NCBI GenBank assembly: GCA_011634665.1
Contig: WAEK01000002.1
Coordinates: 2,624,501 to 2,688,500, forward strand
Direction: 5' to 3'
Origin: Mortierella sp. BCC40632
Lineage: Eukaryota; Mortierellomycota; Mortierellomycetes; Mortierellales; Mortierellaceae
DNA: 64,000 nt
The notes under the pieces were generated by a model. The model was given only the letters and a program-made list of their open reading frames with translations. It was not told the origin of the DNA and did not search any database. The position numbers and the translations under genes were made by a program. Below, piece after piece: positions 47,042 to 60,690 of the stretch; positions within the stretch are counted from its first letter, which is position 1, and the number at the start of each line of letters is the position of its first letter.

Positions 47042-49361
47042 AGCTGTTGTTTAAGGATGGAGGCGACAGGGAAGAGGAGAAAGAAAAGTGCAAGGGGATG
47101 AGTCAAGGTGCAAGGGTGAGCTGTGAGGTAGTGGCAAGGCAGTGGCGGGTCGTGGCGAGGAACGGGCAGTGGAGATGGCGCCCGTTGTCGTAGAGATGTC
47201 CAAGAAATATACAAAGACAATCAGCGAAAGTAGAGTAGAGTAGAGCGGAGATGAGTAGAGTAGAGCTGAAGGAAGAGAGAGAGAGAGAAGAATGGATGAA
47301 GAAGAAGAAGAGGAGCGATTCCTAAAAGGCAACCAAAACTTGGGTGAGACGGCGGCTTTTATTTCTCCCCCGCACTCACCCTCAAACTCACACACACAGA
47401 GAGAGAGAGAGATGGGAGTTGGCCCACATGTCAGCCCAGCAAGAGCTGTCCACGGGCACCAAACGGGCCAAACAGAGTTTGTCCTTCTCCACGCCCACGC
47501 TCTCCTGAGAGGAAGAAAGTATATGCGCCGTCTCCTCTACTATTACTCCTCCCAGAATTGCGCCCCAAATGAACTCTCCTCTCTTACCCTCACTCTCACT
47601 CACTCTCTCTCTCTCACTCGGGCTGCTCTCACGTCCGCGTGCGCTCCTCCTCCGAGGCGAGACTGGTTAACGCGACCCAATTGGCTCGGCCTCTTTTGCT
47701 TCGTCTCCTTTGCTCTTGCCCCGAAGCTACACTGCTCCACGCCCGAAAATCTCTCCCACTCTCACATCCCACCCCCCAATCCGTTGGGTATTCAGGCACC
47801 ACATATTCTTCACACCAAGGAATGTTAGTATTGTTTGCCACTGCTATTGACCGTTGTTGCTTCTGGTTCCCAACGGATCCAAGACAAGAAAAGTCTCTGG
47901 CTCATTCTCTTGCATCTCGGGCTGTGTTATTGTCTTTGATGAAGAGGGCAGATAGCTGCCCGACAAGAACACGGACCGTCAGCGACCCGTATTGTTGATT
48001 GTTGATTCACGAAGTGGGGCAAGTGGTCTTGGCTTGCAAGAACGAGAAGAATAAAAGGGTGAGAGAGAAAAAGAAAGAAAGAGAGAGCGTAGCACTGTGT
48101 CGGCATGTGTAACAGCCAAGTTAACCGCGAGCCGAGGACAGAGATCCAACCGACTGGGTCCATTTTGCAACCCTTTTGTGGGGTTCTCTCGCACTTTTCC
48201 TTTCTCTCACACACCGCCATCTGAGCCTCGCTTGATGACCTCTCAAGACTTGGGGCTTACGAGCCTCCTCAACAGCTTCGTCTTTGTCCACCGATGACAC
48301 TGCACACCTTTACTCTACATCTAGACAAGCCCTGAGCTAAATCAAGCGCCTCAGAGGGAAGGAGAGAATAGTGGCATAGAGGCACCAATGATTGCCGTAT
48401 TAATAGGACACACTGGTATCTTCTACTTCCTCTCCCTCCGGGTATTTAATATCCAAGGATCGCTTCCATTGAAGACCCCCTCTCTCGAGGGGACGTGACT
48501 CGAATCTGATTGGGTTCCTGCTTATTACCGTTAATGGCTCACCAGGCGCCATACCCACTCGTCACCAGTCTTCTAGGCCGGACTGTGCCCTTGTACACTG
48601 TTCAGCTGGCCTGATCGTGCCATAAGCACTCGCCCTTTTCTTCTCCTTTCCTCTCCTTTCTTCTCTTTTTTCATGGGGAAAGGGGAACCGTCAAAGAGAT
48701 GGCAGAGAGTCGATCTGTAGATATCTTTCATTCTCCCAGGAACAGTCCCTTTTGCATTTCTGCTCACACGTCCACACGGACACACTACTGGGACTGACAA
48801 AGATACCTCTTTTTTCACTTTCATGTGCAAAAGCTTTGTCGAGAGCACTCATTCTGCAGGAGAACGAAGCAAGAGAAGTACCGCACGCAGCTTTTCTTCT
48901 GGTCGACTCAAATCTTTGGACTGACTCTTTTACAGGATTGTTTATTTTGCCCCATTTGGTCGACATTATTTTGGATATGGGGACCGTTGTTGACAAAAGA
49001 TGTGCTCTCTGCTTTTTTTTTTTTTTTTTTTTTTTTCTGTCCCACAGTGAAGTATTCTCGTACCTTGCATGCCTGCCTCTTTGGCCCTCCAATCCCGCCA
49101 AAGATCTAGTCTGTCCCTCTCCATTCTGATCAGGTACTCCTGCTCCCCCCCTTTTTTTACCAACTACGAGACGCGAAATTTGGGGTAGGATGGACATCAA
49201 TGTTCGCCTTAAAGTATATGCTTCCTTGGGCACATGGCTTGATATATATCTTACAAATGGGGGATGGGTGGGGTGGGGTGGATTATGTTCGGGGTAAGAG
49301 GAAAGGAAGTTCCCTGCTCATTTGGGCGTTCAACAGGGTGACCAGACATGTCTTGCCTTTT

Positions 49362-49392
<31 letters not shown>

Positions 49393-49660
49393 CGGATATC
49401 CTCGCCTGATGCCTCTGCAGATGAAATGTATGCCATATCAATAGACCCAATTGACCACAAGTGAGGATACAGAGCATGGGCACGAGAGTAAATAATAACA
49501 ATAGAAAACGTGGCAGATGTTGTGCTATCCCACCAAAATCTGAGTCTAAAAGCACGCTATTGTTGCTCTGCAGGGTCCGATGACTAACGGAAGGCGAAAA
49601 TGCCCTTTGTTCTTTCTCCAGTCTATCTTCTAATAATTTTCTTTGAGGATGACATGTCGT
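47042..49660. other. Gene-poor region upstream of the CENP-B-like gene
   Basis: No supported gene in 2.6 kb. The left third is the promoter of the CENP-B-like gene with (GA)n patches at 47274-47290 and 47398-47412. T runs lie at about 49012-49036 and 49364-49392. Open frames found here do not look like proteins. Confidence 0.5.
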
Positions 49661-51563
49661 TTATTCAGCCGATGTAGCTGGGACATCGTCTTCGGTTTCC
49701 TTCATGACAGAATTGCTATCCTTGCTCTCTGTCTGGGCATTTTCAGTAGAATCTTCAGGCTTTTCAGGCTTCTCTTGGCTCTCTCCACTCTCCTTGGTCT
49801 CCTCAGTGCCCTTGTCGCTGCTTGCGACGTCAGCTTTGGGCTGGGTCTTAGCTTCCCGCTCTTCGGCTGGCTTCTGAGAGGTCTCAAAAACAGACTGGAT
49901 GTTGTATTTTCTCAACATTTCATAGTCTTTAACGACACTAATGAAGCAAATGCTCTATTGAAAATGAAAAAAAAAAAAAAAGATGGAAAAAAGAGGACAA
50001 ACCAATCTTTGAAAGCCAACCAAACCAAATCATTGGCCACATTTTTTTTTTTTTTTTTTTTTTTTTTTGAAAGTGTTCGAGATGGAACCTTCACACATAC
50101 CTTAATGACCTCACAGAGGATGACAAAGTCGGGTTTCTCCAGTTCAACTTTGTGGTTTCCTTCCCGACCAACAATGCTGGCCAATAGTTTCACCAAAATA
50201 TCTCGATCGACCTTATTGTTGTGTCGAACCTTGGGTATTACCTTGAACTGGAGAGCATATTCCAAAGGATAAGTAGAGTCAGCATCAGTAGTCAAAACCA
50301 TCGAACATCTCAGCAAAAACAAAAACAGATAAAAATGAGAATCCTTACAGTAGAATTTTTTTGGTTTTCTCCATGAAAGTGCTGTGCTAATACGCGTTCT
50401 GCTACAGTCTCGATATCATTCATGTTTGCATAGGCCGTCTCTGACACTGGGATTAGTCTCTGGCAATATCTAAAACACAAAAACACACATACAGATCAAC
50501 GATGCGACAGAATATATCCGTGGTTGATCAGTGGGTATCCATCAAACTGAGAGAAGGCGCAATTGCATGTAGAAAATGCATGTAGAAGGTGAATATTCTT
50601 GTGCGAGTTCAGTTTATCGCCCTCATTACATACCTGGTTCGCTTGTGTCCAGACTCGAATAGATCCTTCAAGAGATAATGGCACAGCGCAGACGGATCAA
50701 TCTTGTCATCACGGATTTGAATGAAGACCACTGATAGTGGCACCCATTGGCAAGTAGAAAACATCAGCAGCAAATCGATAATAATAATAATAAAAGACTC
50801 GTCAGTCATCTCACAGCATCCTCCAGTCCGTTGATACATAGTGGTCTTTCAAGATTGTATAGGGACTAAGGCCTACCACAGTCGGTTCCGGTCAACAAGC
50901 TGATAAACTTCTTTCCGGTCTTGGGTTTCTTCATTTCAGCAATCTCGCGCTGGATAGCATCTTCAAACGATTCTTCTTCCTGCGTCTCAGTTGTATCGAG
51001 TTCTGATCCATACAACTTTTGAGAGTACTAAAATGGTCCATAAAAAAAAAAGATCAATTGGATCTGTATTAGCATAGTGATAACTTTCGAGGAGTAGTGG
51101 ATTCGAGAGTCTTTTTTTGTCCGCATCGTGACGAGTGATCTGCTGATAGTCTGGTCGTTAGGTATCCGGATCTAATTTTCTTTCTGTATTCTGGAGCCGC
51201 TCTTCTGACAACATAGAGGGATACCAGAGCAATTGCACCCATTCTCTGAATAGGGAACTTTCACATCCAAAGGCTTCCAGTCTTCCAGAAAAGTCCATAT
51301 CTGGGATATATAAGAAGGGGGATAGATAAAAAGAAATCAGTAACACAGCACGGACTCTATTACAAGAGACCTACCTCGGACAAGAGATCAATGGCCTCAT
51401 TTCCAGCCTGGTTCTCCCTGCCACGAGTGCAACTGACAATCACGCCTCTCATCTTGGGGTCAATGGGGAATCCGCCAGGAAGGTACTTGGCCTTGGGATT
51501 GTCGTTCCTAGCCTTCTTGCCTCCTCCAGCCTGCCCTTCGCCCTTACGCTTGTTTCCACCCAT
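49661..51563 (-). CDS. TAN1: tRNA acetyltransferase adaptor TAN1/THUMPD1
   Basis: THUMP-domain protein that with the Kre33/NAT10 acetyltransferase makes N4-acetylcytidine in tRNA-Leu and tRNA-Ser. Exons on the minus strand: 51563-51375, 51027-50877, 50730-50634, 50469-50349, 50308-50101 and 49954-49661. The N-terminal GVIVSCTRGRENQA, RTRYCQRLIPV and the THUMP core FKVIPKVRHNNKVDRDILV follow the family order. The hallmark SVVKDYEMLRKYNIQ is near the end, followed by an acidic Lys/Glu/Ser tail as in THUMPD1. About 350 aa. The join between exons 4 and 5 is out of frame by one base unless an A7 run at 50356-50362 is really A6. It is divergent from EDC3. Confidence 0.9.
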
Positions 51564-51967
51564 GATGCAAGATTCGAATGAGATATGGAGAATATGGATC
51601 CTTGAATGAGAAGATCTGCTCGAGCCAAGGTGAGCCTCTTCTCTCTCCCCTCGAGAAGCAGTAAGGTGGCTTGTGAGCCTTTCAGGATGGAACGAAGGAG
51701 AGGAAAAGGAGGAGGAGGAAAGGGTGCTGAAGCAGTGCGAGCAAAAAAAAAGGTTTAAAGCGAGAATAGACGGAACTGATCGCATCTCTTCCACCACCAC
51801 CACCTATCATCCCATTCAGACTCGAACCACATTTATTCGCACATCACTCTCGGCACTCTATTCACTCGGACCTGTCTCTTTTACAGGAGGACACACTGGA
51901 AACAAGAACAACAGCTAGTCTATTCAAGTATTCATCAACCCACTCGCTCGGAGAAGAGAGGCAATCC
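51564..51967. promoter_or_regulatory. Shared divergent promoter of TAN1 and EDC3
   Basis: The 404 bases between the two start codons hold no gene. (CCA)n at about 51791-51806 and purine-rich DNA at 51680-51760 are visible. No TATA box was recognised. Confidence 0.5.
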
Positions 51968-53833
51968 ATGGCATCTGCTTTCGTCGGTCTTAGTGTCAAG
52001 GTTCTCTTGACCAATGGCTCCTCTTTGAAGGGCCATGTCGCCAATGTTGATCCCATCACCCAACGCTTGATGCTTCAGGATGGTAATGTCCTGAGCTTTT
52101 CATGGCTCTATGCTGTCTCTTCATGGCACTACCAATGCATGATCTACAAACGGTCCCTTGGACCTACGACGCGACTCCGTCTTTTCTTCGTTTTCTTCAA
52201 TACCATATTTATCTTTCCGTCCGACTCTCCATTCTTTCACCAGTGTTGGATGAAACATCCAATCGACACAGTCTGGGTTCCTGTTCTAATGGGTCTTTGA
52301 TACCTCACCTTTTCTAGTTGTGATCCAGTATGCTGAAGAAGGCAGCGTGAAGGTCTTACCAACCTTTAGCGTCGGCGGAGGAGAGATCAAAGATCTTCAG
52401 GTTCTGCCTACGCAGCCGGCTGTTCACCCGCCTGCACAGCCATCGCCTACCATGTCTGCTACTTCGACCGGGACTGCAATGACTGGATCAGGGCATCCCC
52501 AGTTTCAGCACCAGTACCAACATCCTCAGCCATCTCACTTTCATGGGCATCCAATCATCCAACCTCAGCCTGTTCCGCATTATCCGCATCATCAACCACT
52601 TCATTATCAGCTCGAGCCAGGAACTCAAATGCATGCTCCTCTTGTTGCACCTTCACCAAGCCAATTGCCTGCACATCCTTACCCGACGACCCCTTCTGGC
52701 AATAACTTGCCCTATCATGATCCTGCCATTATTTCTGTATGATTTTAATTAATTTTATTTTTGGGAGAAGATATGGCGATATAATTGTATTTGTCCAGGA
52801 TGAACAGGGTCCCTGGATAGAGAAAAGAGAAAAGCTAATCAAATGTCCAATGGTCAATCGCTCTTCCTCTTTCTTTCCTTCAATAGTTTACTCATCCAGG
52901 CAAGTTGAAGAAACCACAGGATGAAGTCGAGGTTTTGTCAGAGGTACGCGCCTTTTTTTTCTTTTTTTTCTTTTTTCTTTTTCCGAAGAGAGGGGTGGGC
53001 AGTGAAGGAGTCAGGTGAACAGAACCTTGATTCGTACAGCCCTCTAATCATCCAATTTCCCGTGTCCTAAAAAAAAATGGAATCAGAAATTGAGTTCGAC
53101 CAAAGTCAGCACCGGCAAGCCGCATTCATCCCTTCCTATCCAACATGACCATCTTACTGTGGCCGAGTCCAGTGCGACAGAATCGACGAGCCGAGCGCAG
53201 AGGAGGTCGCGCCGATCGACGAATAATGGCAACAACAGTGGCCACAATAACCATCACCACCATCATCATCATCATCACCATCACAACAATCATCACCAGC
53301 ATAATAATAACAACTCGGATTATGGGTCGCCACGCGCATCTCACCAAATCCTAGGTAAGGTTTGGTAAACCTTAAGACAGACCCTAAATTTGTATACACA
53401 ACCTTTTGGTGGGTGTGTAGAGAGTCCTGCTTACATTCCTCCAGTCCTTTGAGCCTTATTTTGTATGTATGTTTTTTATTTTATATGTACATTTCCTCAT
53501 AGGAAACAAGCGATCATCGCGAAAGTACAAGGAGCCGGTCAATGAATGGGCTACTGGAGACACAGAAGACTACAAGGACGAAGACTTTGATTTCCAGAGT
53601 AACCTTGATCTGTTTGACAAGGCTAAAGTCTTTGCCGAGATCAGGGTAGGAAAAGGTGTTTGTGTGTTTTGGTGTAACAGTCCCAACGCCCCTAATGGTA
53701 CAGCTGGCAGAGAGAGGATAGGGGCGAAAAACTTCCAGGTCTCGATCAAAACATCCTAACAGGAAAACTCTTTGCCCTCATTTCATTTCATTTCATTTCA
53801 TTTCATTTCATTTCATTTCATTTCATTTCATTT

Positions 53834-53868
<35 letters not shown>

Positions 53869-55624
53869 TTTATCTTATATCAAATTCGTGATTTTGGGAC
53901 TGATAGGAAGCCGATGATACTGCACCTGAATCATTGCTTGTCAACTTGAACAGGAATCCAAGTCGCGCACGTGCTCTTGAGGAAAGTCCAATGATGAAGA
54001 AACTGTTGCCGACCGAGAATGTGTTGGATCCTGCTCCCAAGAAGCGACCAACTTTTAAGCGAGGTGGTTCAAACAACAGCATCACGAACCATCGTCATCA
54101 TCACAAGAGTGAGAAGGAAGAACTTGGCTCAGGATTGAGTGAAGAAGACGAGGCTGATGACAGTGACGATGAAGGTTCATGGATCAGTAGCAACAATAGC
54201 AGCAGTGGGGACGAGATTGAAGAAACGAGTGAGTGCCAATCCACAATGGCCATGATGTCTAGATCCGGAGCATCCAGTGCCAATGGACGAGGCAATGGGT
54301 TGTTGGCACCTAAAACCGGGTCGCCCCTTCAATCTATGACTGGAACAGTTGTTGCAGGCAAGAAATCATCCTCTCTAGCCCCTGGACTGAATGGTGAAGG
54401 AGGGAACCAAAGCAGCAGCACAAGTAGTATCAAGCGACGGACTCGAGGTGCTGTCAAGATCCAAACCTTGACTGGAGTCTTGTGTCCAACTGTGACAAGT
54501 AGCCAGATGCAAGAGGTTGAAAAGCTTTCAGCGTTGGAGATGGGATTGAGTGAGGTTCAGATGATTGAAAATGGAGGACGAGGGGCGGCCATGATGTGTC
54601 TTCAAGCGTTGGGAGGATCCCGACGTATTCAACCCAACAACCACAACTCGGCGCCAATCGTTGTGATCCTTGCAGGCAATAACCGGACGGGTGCTTATGC
54701 GCTCTGTGCGGGTAGACATTTGTTGAACCATAGATGTCATGTACTTGCCTTTGTGGCGGGCTCAAACCGGGAAGACCAACTTCATGCCGTTTTTTTTTTT
54801 TTTCATTGTGTGTGTGATGTTTATGTCAGCAATCATGCAATTTTTTTTTTTTTTTTTTCATATCTTGGGAGCTATCTCCTCGGTGTTGGTTTAGAAATAA
54901 CTAGACTGCCTCTAATCTCATTTCCCTTTTTTATGACTGTCGTCCATAGTCGATCGCAAGCCAATCTCGTGGATTCATTGCGTCTGGTGGTGAGATGCTT
55001 CATACAATCACCGAGCTCCCCGAGTCCTCATCCTCTCCAGTCGATTTGATCATGGATGGAATGCTTGGGTACCAGTATGGTGTACGCGATATTGTGGATG
55101 CTGTTGAGCGAGAGACAGTCTGTGATCTGATGGACTGGGCCAACGATAATAAGGCACCTGTGCTGAGTCTCGATCTGCCGAGCGGAGTCCATGGAATGAC
55201 ATCTCCGTCAGCCTCGGGGTCGTCTTCGTCTGCGACCAAGGGTAAAAGCAGTAGAAGTGCCAGTCGCGGAGATGGGGCTGGTAGTGGCTGCGGAAGTGGC
55301 GCAGACACCACGACAGGCAAGGGTAATGGCAGTCGCAGTGGCAATGTCGGTGGAAATAGCACTGTCAACAGGGCGAGTGCTGGGGAGGAAGGAGGAGAAG
55401 CAAGTGGTGGCGGTGGAGCTGATATGAGCAAGTTTTGTATCCGGCCTAAATGGACGCTTTGTCTGGGAGCACCCAAGGTCGGATGTCGATCACGAGCAAC
55501 GACTGGTGAACTTTTCCTGACAGACTTGGGAATCCCAAGGACTTGTTGGAAAAAGGCTGGGGTGAAGGGCTGGGGGATGCCCTGGGGGGCAGATTTCTTG
55601 GTTGGTTTGGAATATCTATCGTGA
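51968..55624 (+). CDS. EDC3: Enhancer of mRNA decapping EDC3 (LSm16-FDF-YjeF_N)
   Basis: P-body scaffold that activates the Dcp1-Dcp2 decapping enzyme. Seven exons: 51968-52082, 52318-52736, 52887-52943, 53087-53354, 53503-53645, 53907-54788 and 54950-55624, all in frame, 852 aa. The N-terminal LSm domain (VGLSVKVLLTNGSSLKGHVA) is followed by a Pro/His/Gln-rich linker, an 11-His run, then the FDF motif (DEDFDFQSNLDLFDKAKVF). The C-terminal YjeF_N fold has VVILAGNNRTGAYALCAGRH and VDLIMDGMLGYQ. A Ser/Gly-rich insertion of about 80 residues interrupts that fold after LDLPSGVHG. Intron 6 starts GTTTTTTT, an unusual donor. The order of the three domains makes the call firm. Confidence 0.93.
53779..53866. 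repeat. (CATTT)12 pentanucleotide repeat followed by T31
   Basis: Twelve exact copies of CATTT end in a T run at 53836-53866. Both lie inside EDC3 intron 5 (53646-53906). Confidence 0.97.
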
Positions 55625-58600
55625 CCAGGAGAGAGAGGAGGAGGAGAAAATTCATAGACAAGCCCTGCGCGCGCGTATCAGAGAGGAGAAGAGAGACAAA
55701 AAGCGAGCGCGTGAGCATTTATGCGCGGTTGTGTACGAGAATAGGACCATAGAACATGATTAGTATGACTCTTTCTCAAATATAGCGTGCCATTAGGGAA
55801 GAAAAAAAGAGAACATTGACAAATGGACACGATAGATTGGTGTGTCACTGAGTGAATGGCGTTCTTTTTCTTCGAGAAAGAGAGAGGGAAGGGAAGAAAG
55901 AGAGAGAGACCATGCGTACATGTTTGCTTTGTTATTGATTATGCGATACACTCAGGGAAGCAGACTCATCCTTGTTGCAGGGTTGCAGGCGTGACCCCCA
56001 AGGCGGATTCAGGTTTTTGATGAACAAGATCGATTCAACAAGCAATAATAAACACCTTCTCAGAAGAGGAGTTCTGGAGTTCCAGAAGGAAAGGGAGGGG
56101 GGAGGTCGAGGTCAAGATGTGTATCATCTCTTCTTCCAATGTGTGTGTGGTGTTGTTCCGTGCGCAGACCCTCTAATTGCATATTCAGGGTCCAACTGGG
56201 CCTACATCCCTGCAAGAGAGCTCTAGTCCCTTGTGCCTGGGAACCCAGTGTACGTCGTTTACCCACCTGTCTGAATCTAGCTAATCTATCAAAGAAGGGA
56301 AAAATACCTTCTCCCCTCCTCTCCCCGACAAGGACCCTGGAAAGGGGAAAGTGTGTGACAGTGTGAGTGAGAGGTAGCTTAGCTGCTTTTGAGGTTCTAG
56401 AATGGCTACAGCCCGCTTGTACGTATTCATACGGAGACAGGTACGGTTACCCGATAGGCTGCTGGGAGACAACTCGAGTGATTCCAGTACGCCGGAATAT
56501 TTTCAAAGATGGTTGAGCAGAGGAAGGGAAAGGGTTGCTGAGGAGCGGAGACCATCCTTACCAGGAGCCCCAATCCAGGTAACGGGGCCACGGGGAAAGA
56601 AAAAACAGGATGAGAGAGAGGGGAGTCTTGAAGACCATGAGGAGGATTTCTCATTTTCATTCTCTTGGCGCCGACTCACAAGGGAAGGCATTGGTAACGT
56701 TCCAGAGTTCTTTTTGGAAGTATTGGCGGAGTAAAGGCGGGACTGCCAACTTTGTAGGTTTTCAGTTGTACCTTGCCCTGCAAGTCCTCCTATCTTACTC
56801 ATCCACTTTTTTTCTTCATGTACGTACAGCTTTCTGGACGAGCCATGATTGCCGCAGAGATTTGAAGAGTCGATTCCTCACAGAAAGATACTGGATGAGT
56901 GTAGGATGAACCCTCTCCTTGAGTTTGAGCTTGTATATCAATCTACTCATGTTTCGGACCCACTCCTTCCTTGGGCTTGACCAATTCTCACGATCGATTG
57001 ACCTTGCTCAGTATTGTTGTTTAAAAAAAGATCCCCCAAATGACACGTTTTGGAGCTCGCGCTCAGTGCATGTCCGATCTGCTGCATTATCTGCGGAAGG
57101 AGAAACGTTCTGCTCAAGCTCAAGAGAAGTGTGGCCCATTTTTGCTCTTGTCCCACCATCTCTCTCGTACCCTATTCTCTCTTGGGGGGCTCTTGCAATT
57201 GGAACCCTACAGGATTGAACCTGATCAGTACCACCTTCCTACTTTTCCGCTTCCACTAAGGCACATACTCCTGAGAAGAGAACGAGGAGGAAGAAGAGGA
57301 GGAAGAAGAAGAGGAGGGTTGGTGGGGGAGGAGCAGGATATATGCGGATGTGCATCCCAGTATGCGAGATTTGGACGGCTCTGCAGGCTCATGACTTTGT
57401 TATACTCTCGAGGCTGAATGATTGGTGAGATGGAGGAAAGAAAACGCGGAACAAATTCAAACGAGTGCAGATCCTGGGCACGGATGGGAAATGGAGGAAG
57501 TTTACAGTTGCTCTCAGTTTCGTGGCTCGGACGGAGGGAAGAAAAAAAAAAAGACGTTTGCGTGAGTGCGTGTGTGTGTAGCGGGAGGTGGAAAAAAGGC
57601 AGGAGAGAGAGAGAGAGAAAGAGAGAGATAAAAAAAAAAGTCGGAGGGAGTGATAAATTTGTGTCGATCGCGATCGCCATTTCAAGTGCCATTGGACGCG
57701 CGACAGGAGTAACAAACAACGGCGGCATTTTCAGCGATAAACAACGCAGACAGCTAGCGTTGGTTCGTTCAGATGAGAATGAGAAACTAGAAAGGAGGAG
57801 CATAAATAAATAATAATAATAAAAGACTAGAAACAACACGCACAACCATGTTTTTCGAGGCATGCCAGGAAATGAGAGAAGGTCTTTTTTTTTTTTTTGC
57901 GGGAATATGAGTACGAGGCGTCTGGACGGGAGAAGAAGAATAAATGGACTAGTACGGGAGAGGTCTAAGGCTGAGTCTGATTGAGCTTGGGCTGTGCTAT
58001 ATACTACTATCACAGGTGGACGGGCCAACAATAACGCCATGTCAGGGAAGGTCGCGTCTCGGAGAACAAGCGACGGTTCGCAAGCAAACAGGGTCAGCTC
58101 TAGGCGAGCAAGATATCGAAATCAAGATAATGAGATAGGAGAAATGGTTCAGGTTAGGGATGCAATTACAGGAAGGCGTTGTCACTGGCTCGGCTCTACC
58201 GAGGCGGAAATAGAGGAAAGGCGAGCGGGGGGCGCCGATGATTCGTCCCTGGCGGAAATGGCAACGACGAGGTGTTGGCGTGAAGCAGGCGCCGTCGAAT
58301 GGGAGCGGAGGAGGAGAACTCTTTGAGGCAGAAATAATTTATAAGCGCCTCACTCACTGTAAGGGATATCCTTGTTGCGGAGCGACTCTGAATAGGCGAC
58401 TCAATCGGCCAGGTGAGAGACAGAGAGAGAGAGTGTGTGTGTATGTGTTTGTGATAGAGGTCAGCCGTAGCAATAACAACAACAGTGGCAGCAGGAGCAG
58501 CAGCGAGTAGAATACCAACAACAACAGCAAACAATAGCTTCTTCATTCTCGCTTGCTCACTCACTCACTTACTCACTCACTCACTTGCCCACTTACTCAC

Positions 58601-58988
58601 TTCATAACTTACTCGCTTCATAACTGTCTTTCTCTCAGTCTGTTCTTCACTGGGCGGGCGTTCATTCTCGCTCTCTTTTGTTTTGGTTTCGCTCTTCTGT
58701 CAGTCCCCGCCGAAGAGTCTGACTGCATCATTTTTTTTTCCCTTCTCTCACTTTCTTTCTCCTCTCGCTCCTCTTTCTTCTTTTCCTTGTCTTCCTCTCG
58801 TTTATTTTTTTTTTTTTTATTTTTTATTTTTCTTTTTTACTCCTCTGCTGCTCTTCCCGTACCGACGCTCCCCTTCCTTTTCCTCTTCTTCTTCCCCCTT
58901 CCCCTTCTCCTTCCCTCCCTTTGCCGCCCAACCGGTCTGGATGACCCTGCCGCCCTGCACACATTATTATTCCACTTTCGTTTTCTTC

Positions 58989-59040
58989 TTTTCCTCTTCC
59001 TCTTCCTCTTCCTCTTCCTCTTCCTCTTCCTCTTCCTCCT
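58989..59040. repeat. (CTTCCT)n hexanucleotide repeat
   Basis: About eight exact copies of the hexanucleotide within a longer CT-rich block. Confidence 0.9.
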
Positions 59041-59782
59041 CCTCGTCCTCTTCTTCTTCCTCCTCCACCTCCCTGCACTAGCATCTGTCTTGGCTCCTGC
59101 ATTTGAACGCCGCAGCCACATCTGCATTTCTCAACTGCCACTCCAGTCCTTCTCTCCCTCTCCTTCTCTCTTCCATTTTCTCGCTTGACCGCTCCTTCTC
59201 CTTCTTCCACTGGTAATGCACTCTCACCATCGCACATTTCCCTTCCCACCGTCAATGACAACAGCAGCAGCAACAACAACAATATCAACAACAACATAAA
59301 ATATGGCCGTTAGACCCTTTGTACTCATGATGCATCAGGGTCCTGATCCTTTGGTCCCCCGCCACAGGCACTTTCGCATTACTTTTCGCCCATCAACACG
59401 TTGGATCTCCTTGAGTGGAAACATTGTCGATAGTGAGAAAGAGAAAGATATCTTTTTCTCTCTCGATGAGCAGTTCCTGCTGGCCGTGGGAGCAATCAGC
59501 GCCTCTCAGATGCACGCGGCTGCAGCATTTTCGATTTGCATTAGGAGAGGGAAAAAAAGCAAATGGAGCATTGCAGATCGTCTGGATATCCAACACTTCT
59601 GATGGGCATGAAGCCAATTCTCTTCATTCCTGGGGGGGCACAGCATCCTCATGGCACATGGCTGATGCTGTTGCTCTTGGGCAAAGGAAAGAAAGGAAAG
59701 AAAAAAAAAGAAAGAAAGAGAGAGCGCCTTATTAGGTTGGAACTCTCTCCCTTTGGCTGGAACTCTTTTTCATTCTTTCTTT

Positions 59783-60047
<265 letters not shown>

Positions 60048-60584
60048 ATCGTTCCCCTTTCCATTTCTTGGCTTCTGGCGTTTCCTCGACCAAATCGTTC
60101 ATCGTTTCTCTACTCAATCATCCGGTCTTGCCGAGCTGATCCAACGGGTCATTGGAAAGAGAAAAGCGGATGACTAACCTGCATTATATCTTTTCCTTTG
60201 TCATAGCAACGAATCTTTCTACTTCTTGGCCTCACAGGCGGAAACGATCTATTTGTCAACCGCTGTGTCAATACCTCTGAAATCGCCAGGAATCGCGAAA
60301 TCTCACCCATACTCACTCTCATACGCTCACGAAAAAAGAAGACGAAAAAAGCAGGATTGGACAGAGCACCTCTTTCAGGAATCATTCTTCCATTCAGGTA
60401 CAAAGACTATAGCTCAGCTTAGTGTCATTTCGAGCGTTCGGACCTCAGCATTGCCCTTCTCTTCTCCAACGGGCGTTCCATCAGGACGATGGAGCAGCAG
60501 TAAGGGGTGGGATGGGGCTGTTTTGCCTCTATGTTTTCTATAATGTTTATGCCCCGTCCTTTGGTCCTGTGGCCCGGATGCATA

Positions 60585-60619
60585 CAAACACACACACACA
60601 CACATACACACACATACGC

Positions 60620-60690
<71 letters not shown>
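60585..60690. repeat. Compound (CA)n-(GA)n-(GAAA)n repeat
   Basis: CA dinucleotides from 60588, GA from 60624 and about ten GAAA units to 60690. Confidence 0.9.

Noticed and set aside
51158..51346. A 62-codon minus-strand frame in TAN1 intron 1
   Set aside because: Skipping it joins LLSE directly to YSQKLYG, which matches the TAN1/THUMPD1 family; the frame has no counterpart there.
2634..54858. A/T homopolymers as poly-A tails of retrotransposons
   Set aside because: They lack adjacent element sequence or target-site duplications and occur in both A and T form within introns.
56402..58326. Several 100-270 codon frames between EDC3 and the Gln-rich gene
   Set aside because: Arg/Glu- or Ser/Leu-rich, broken by repeats, without splice-consistent extension or family motifs.
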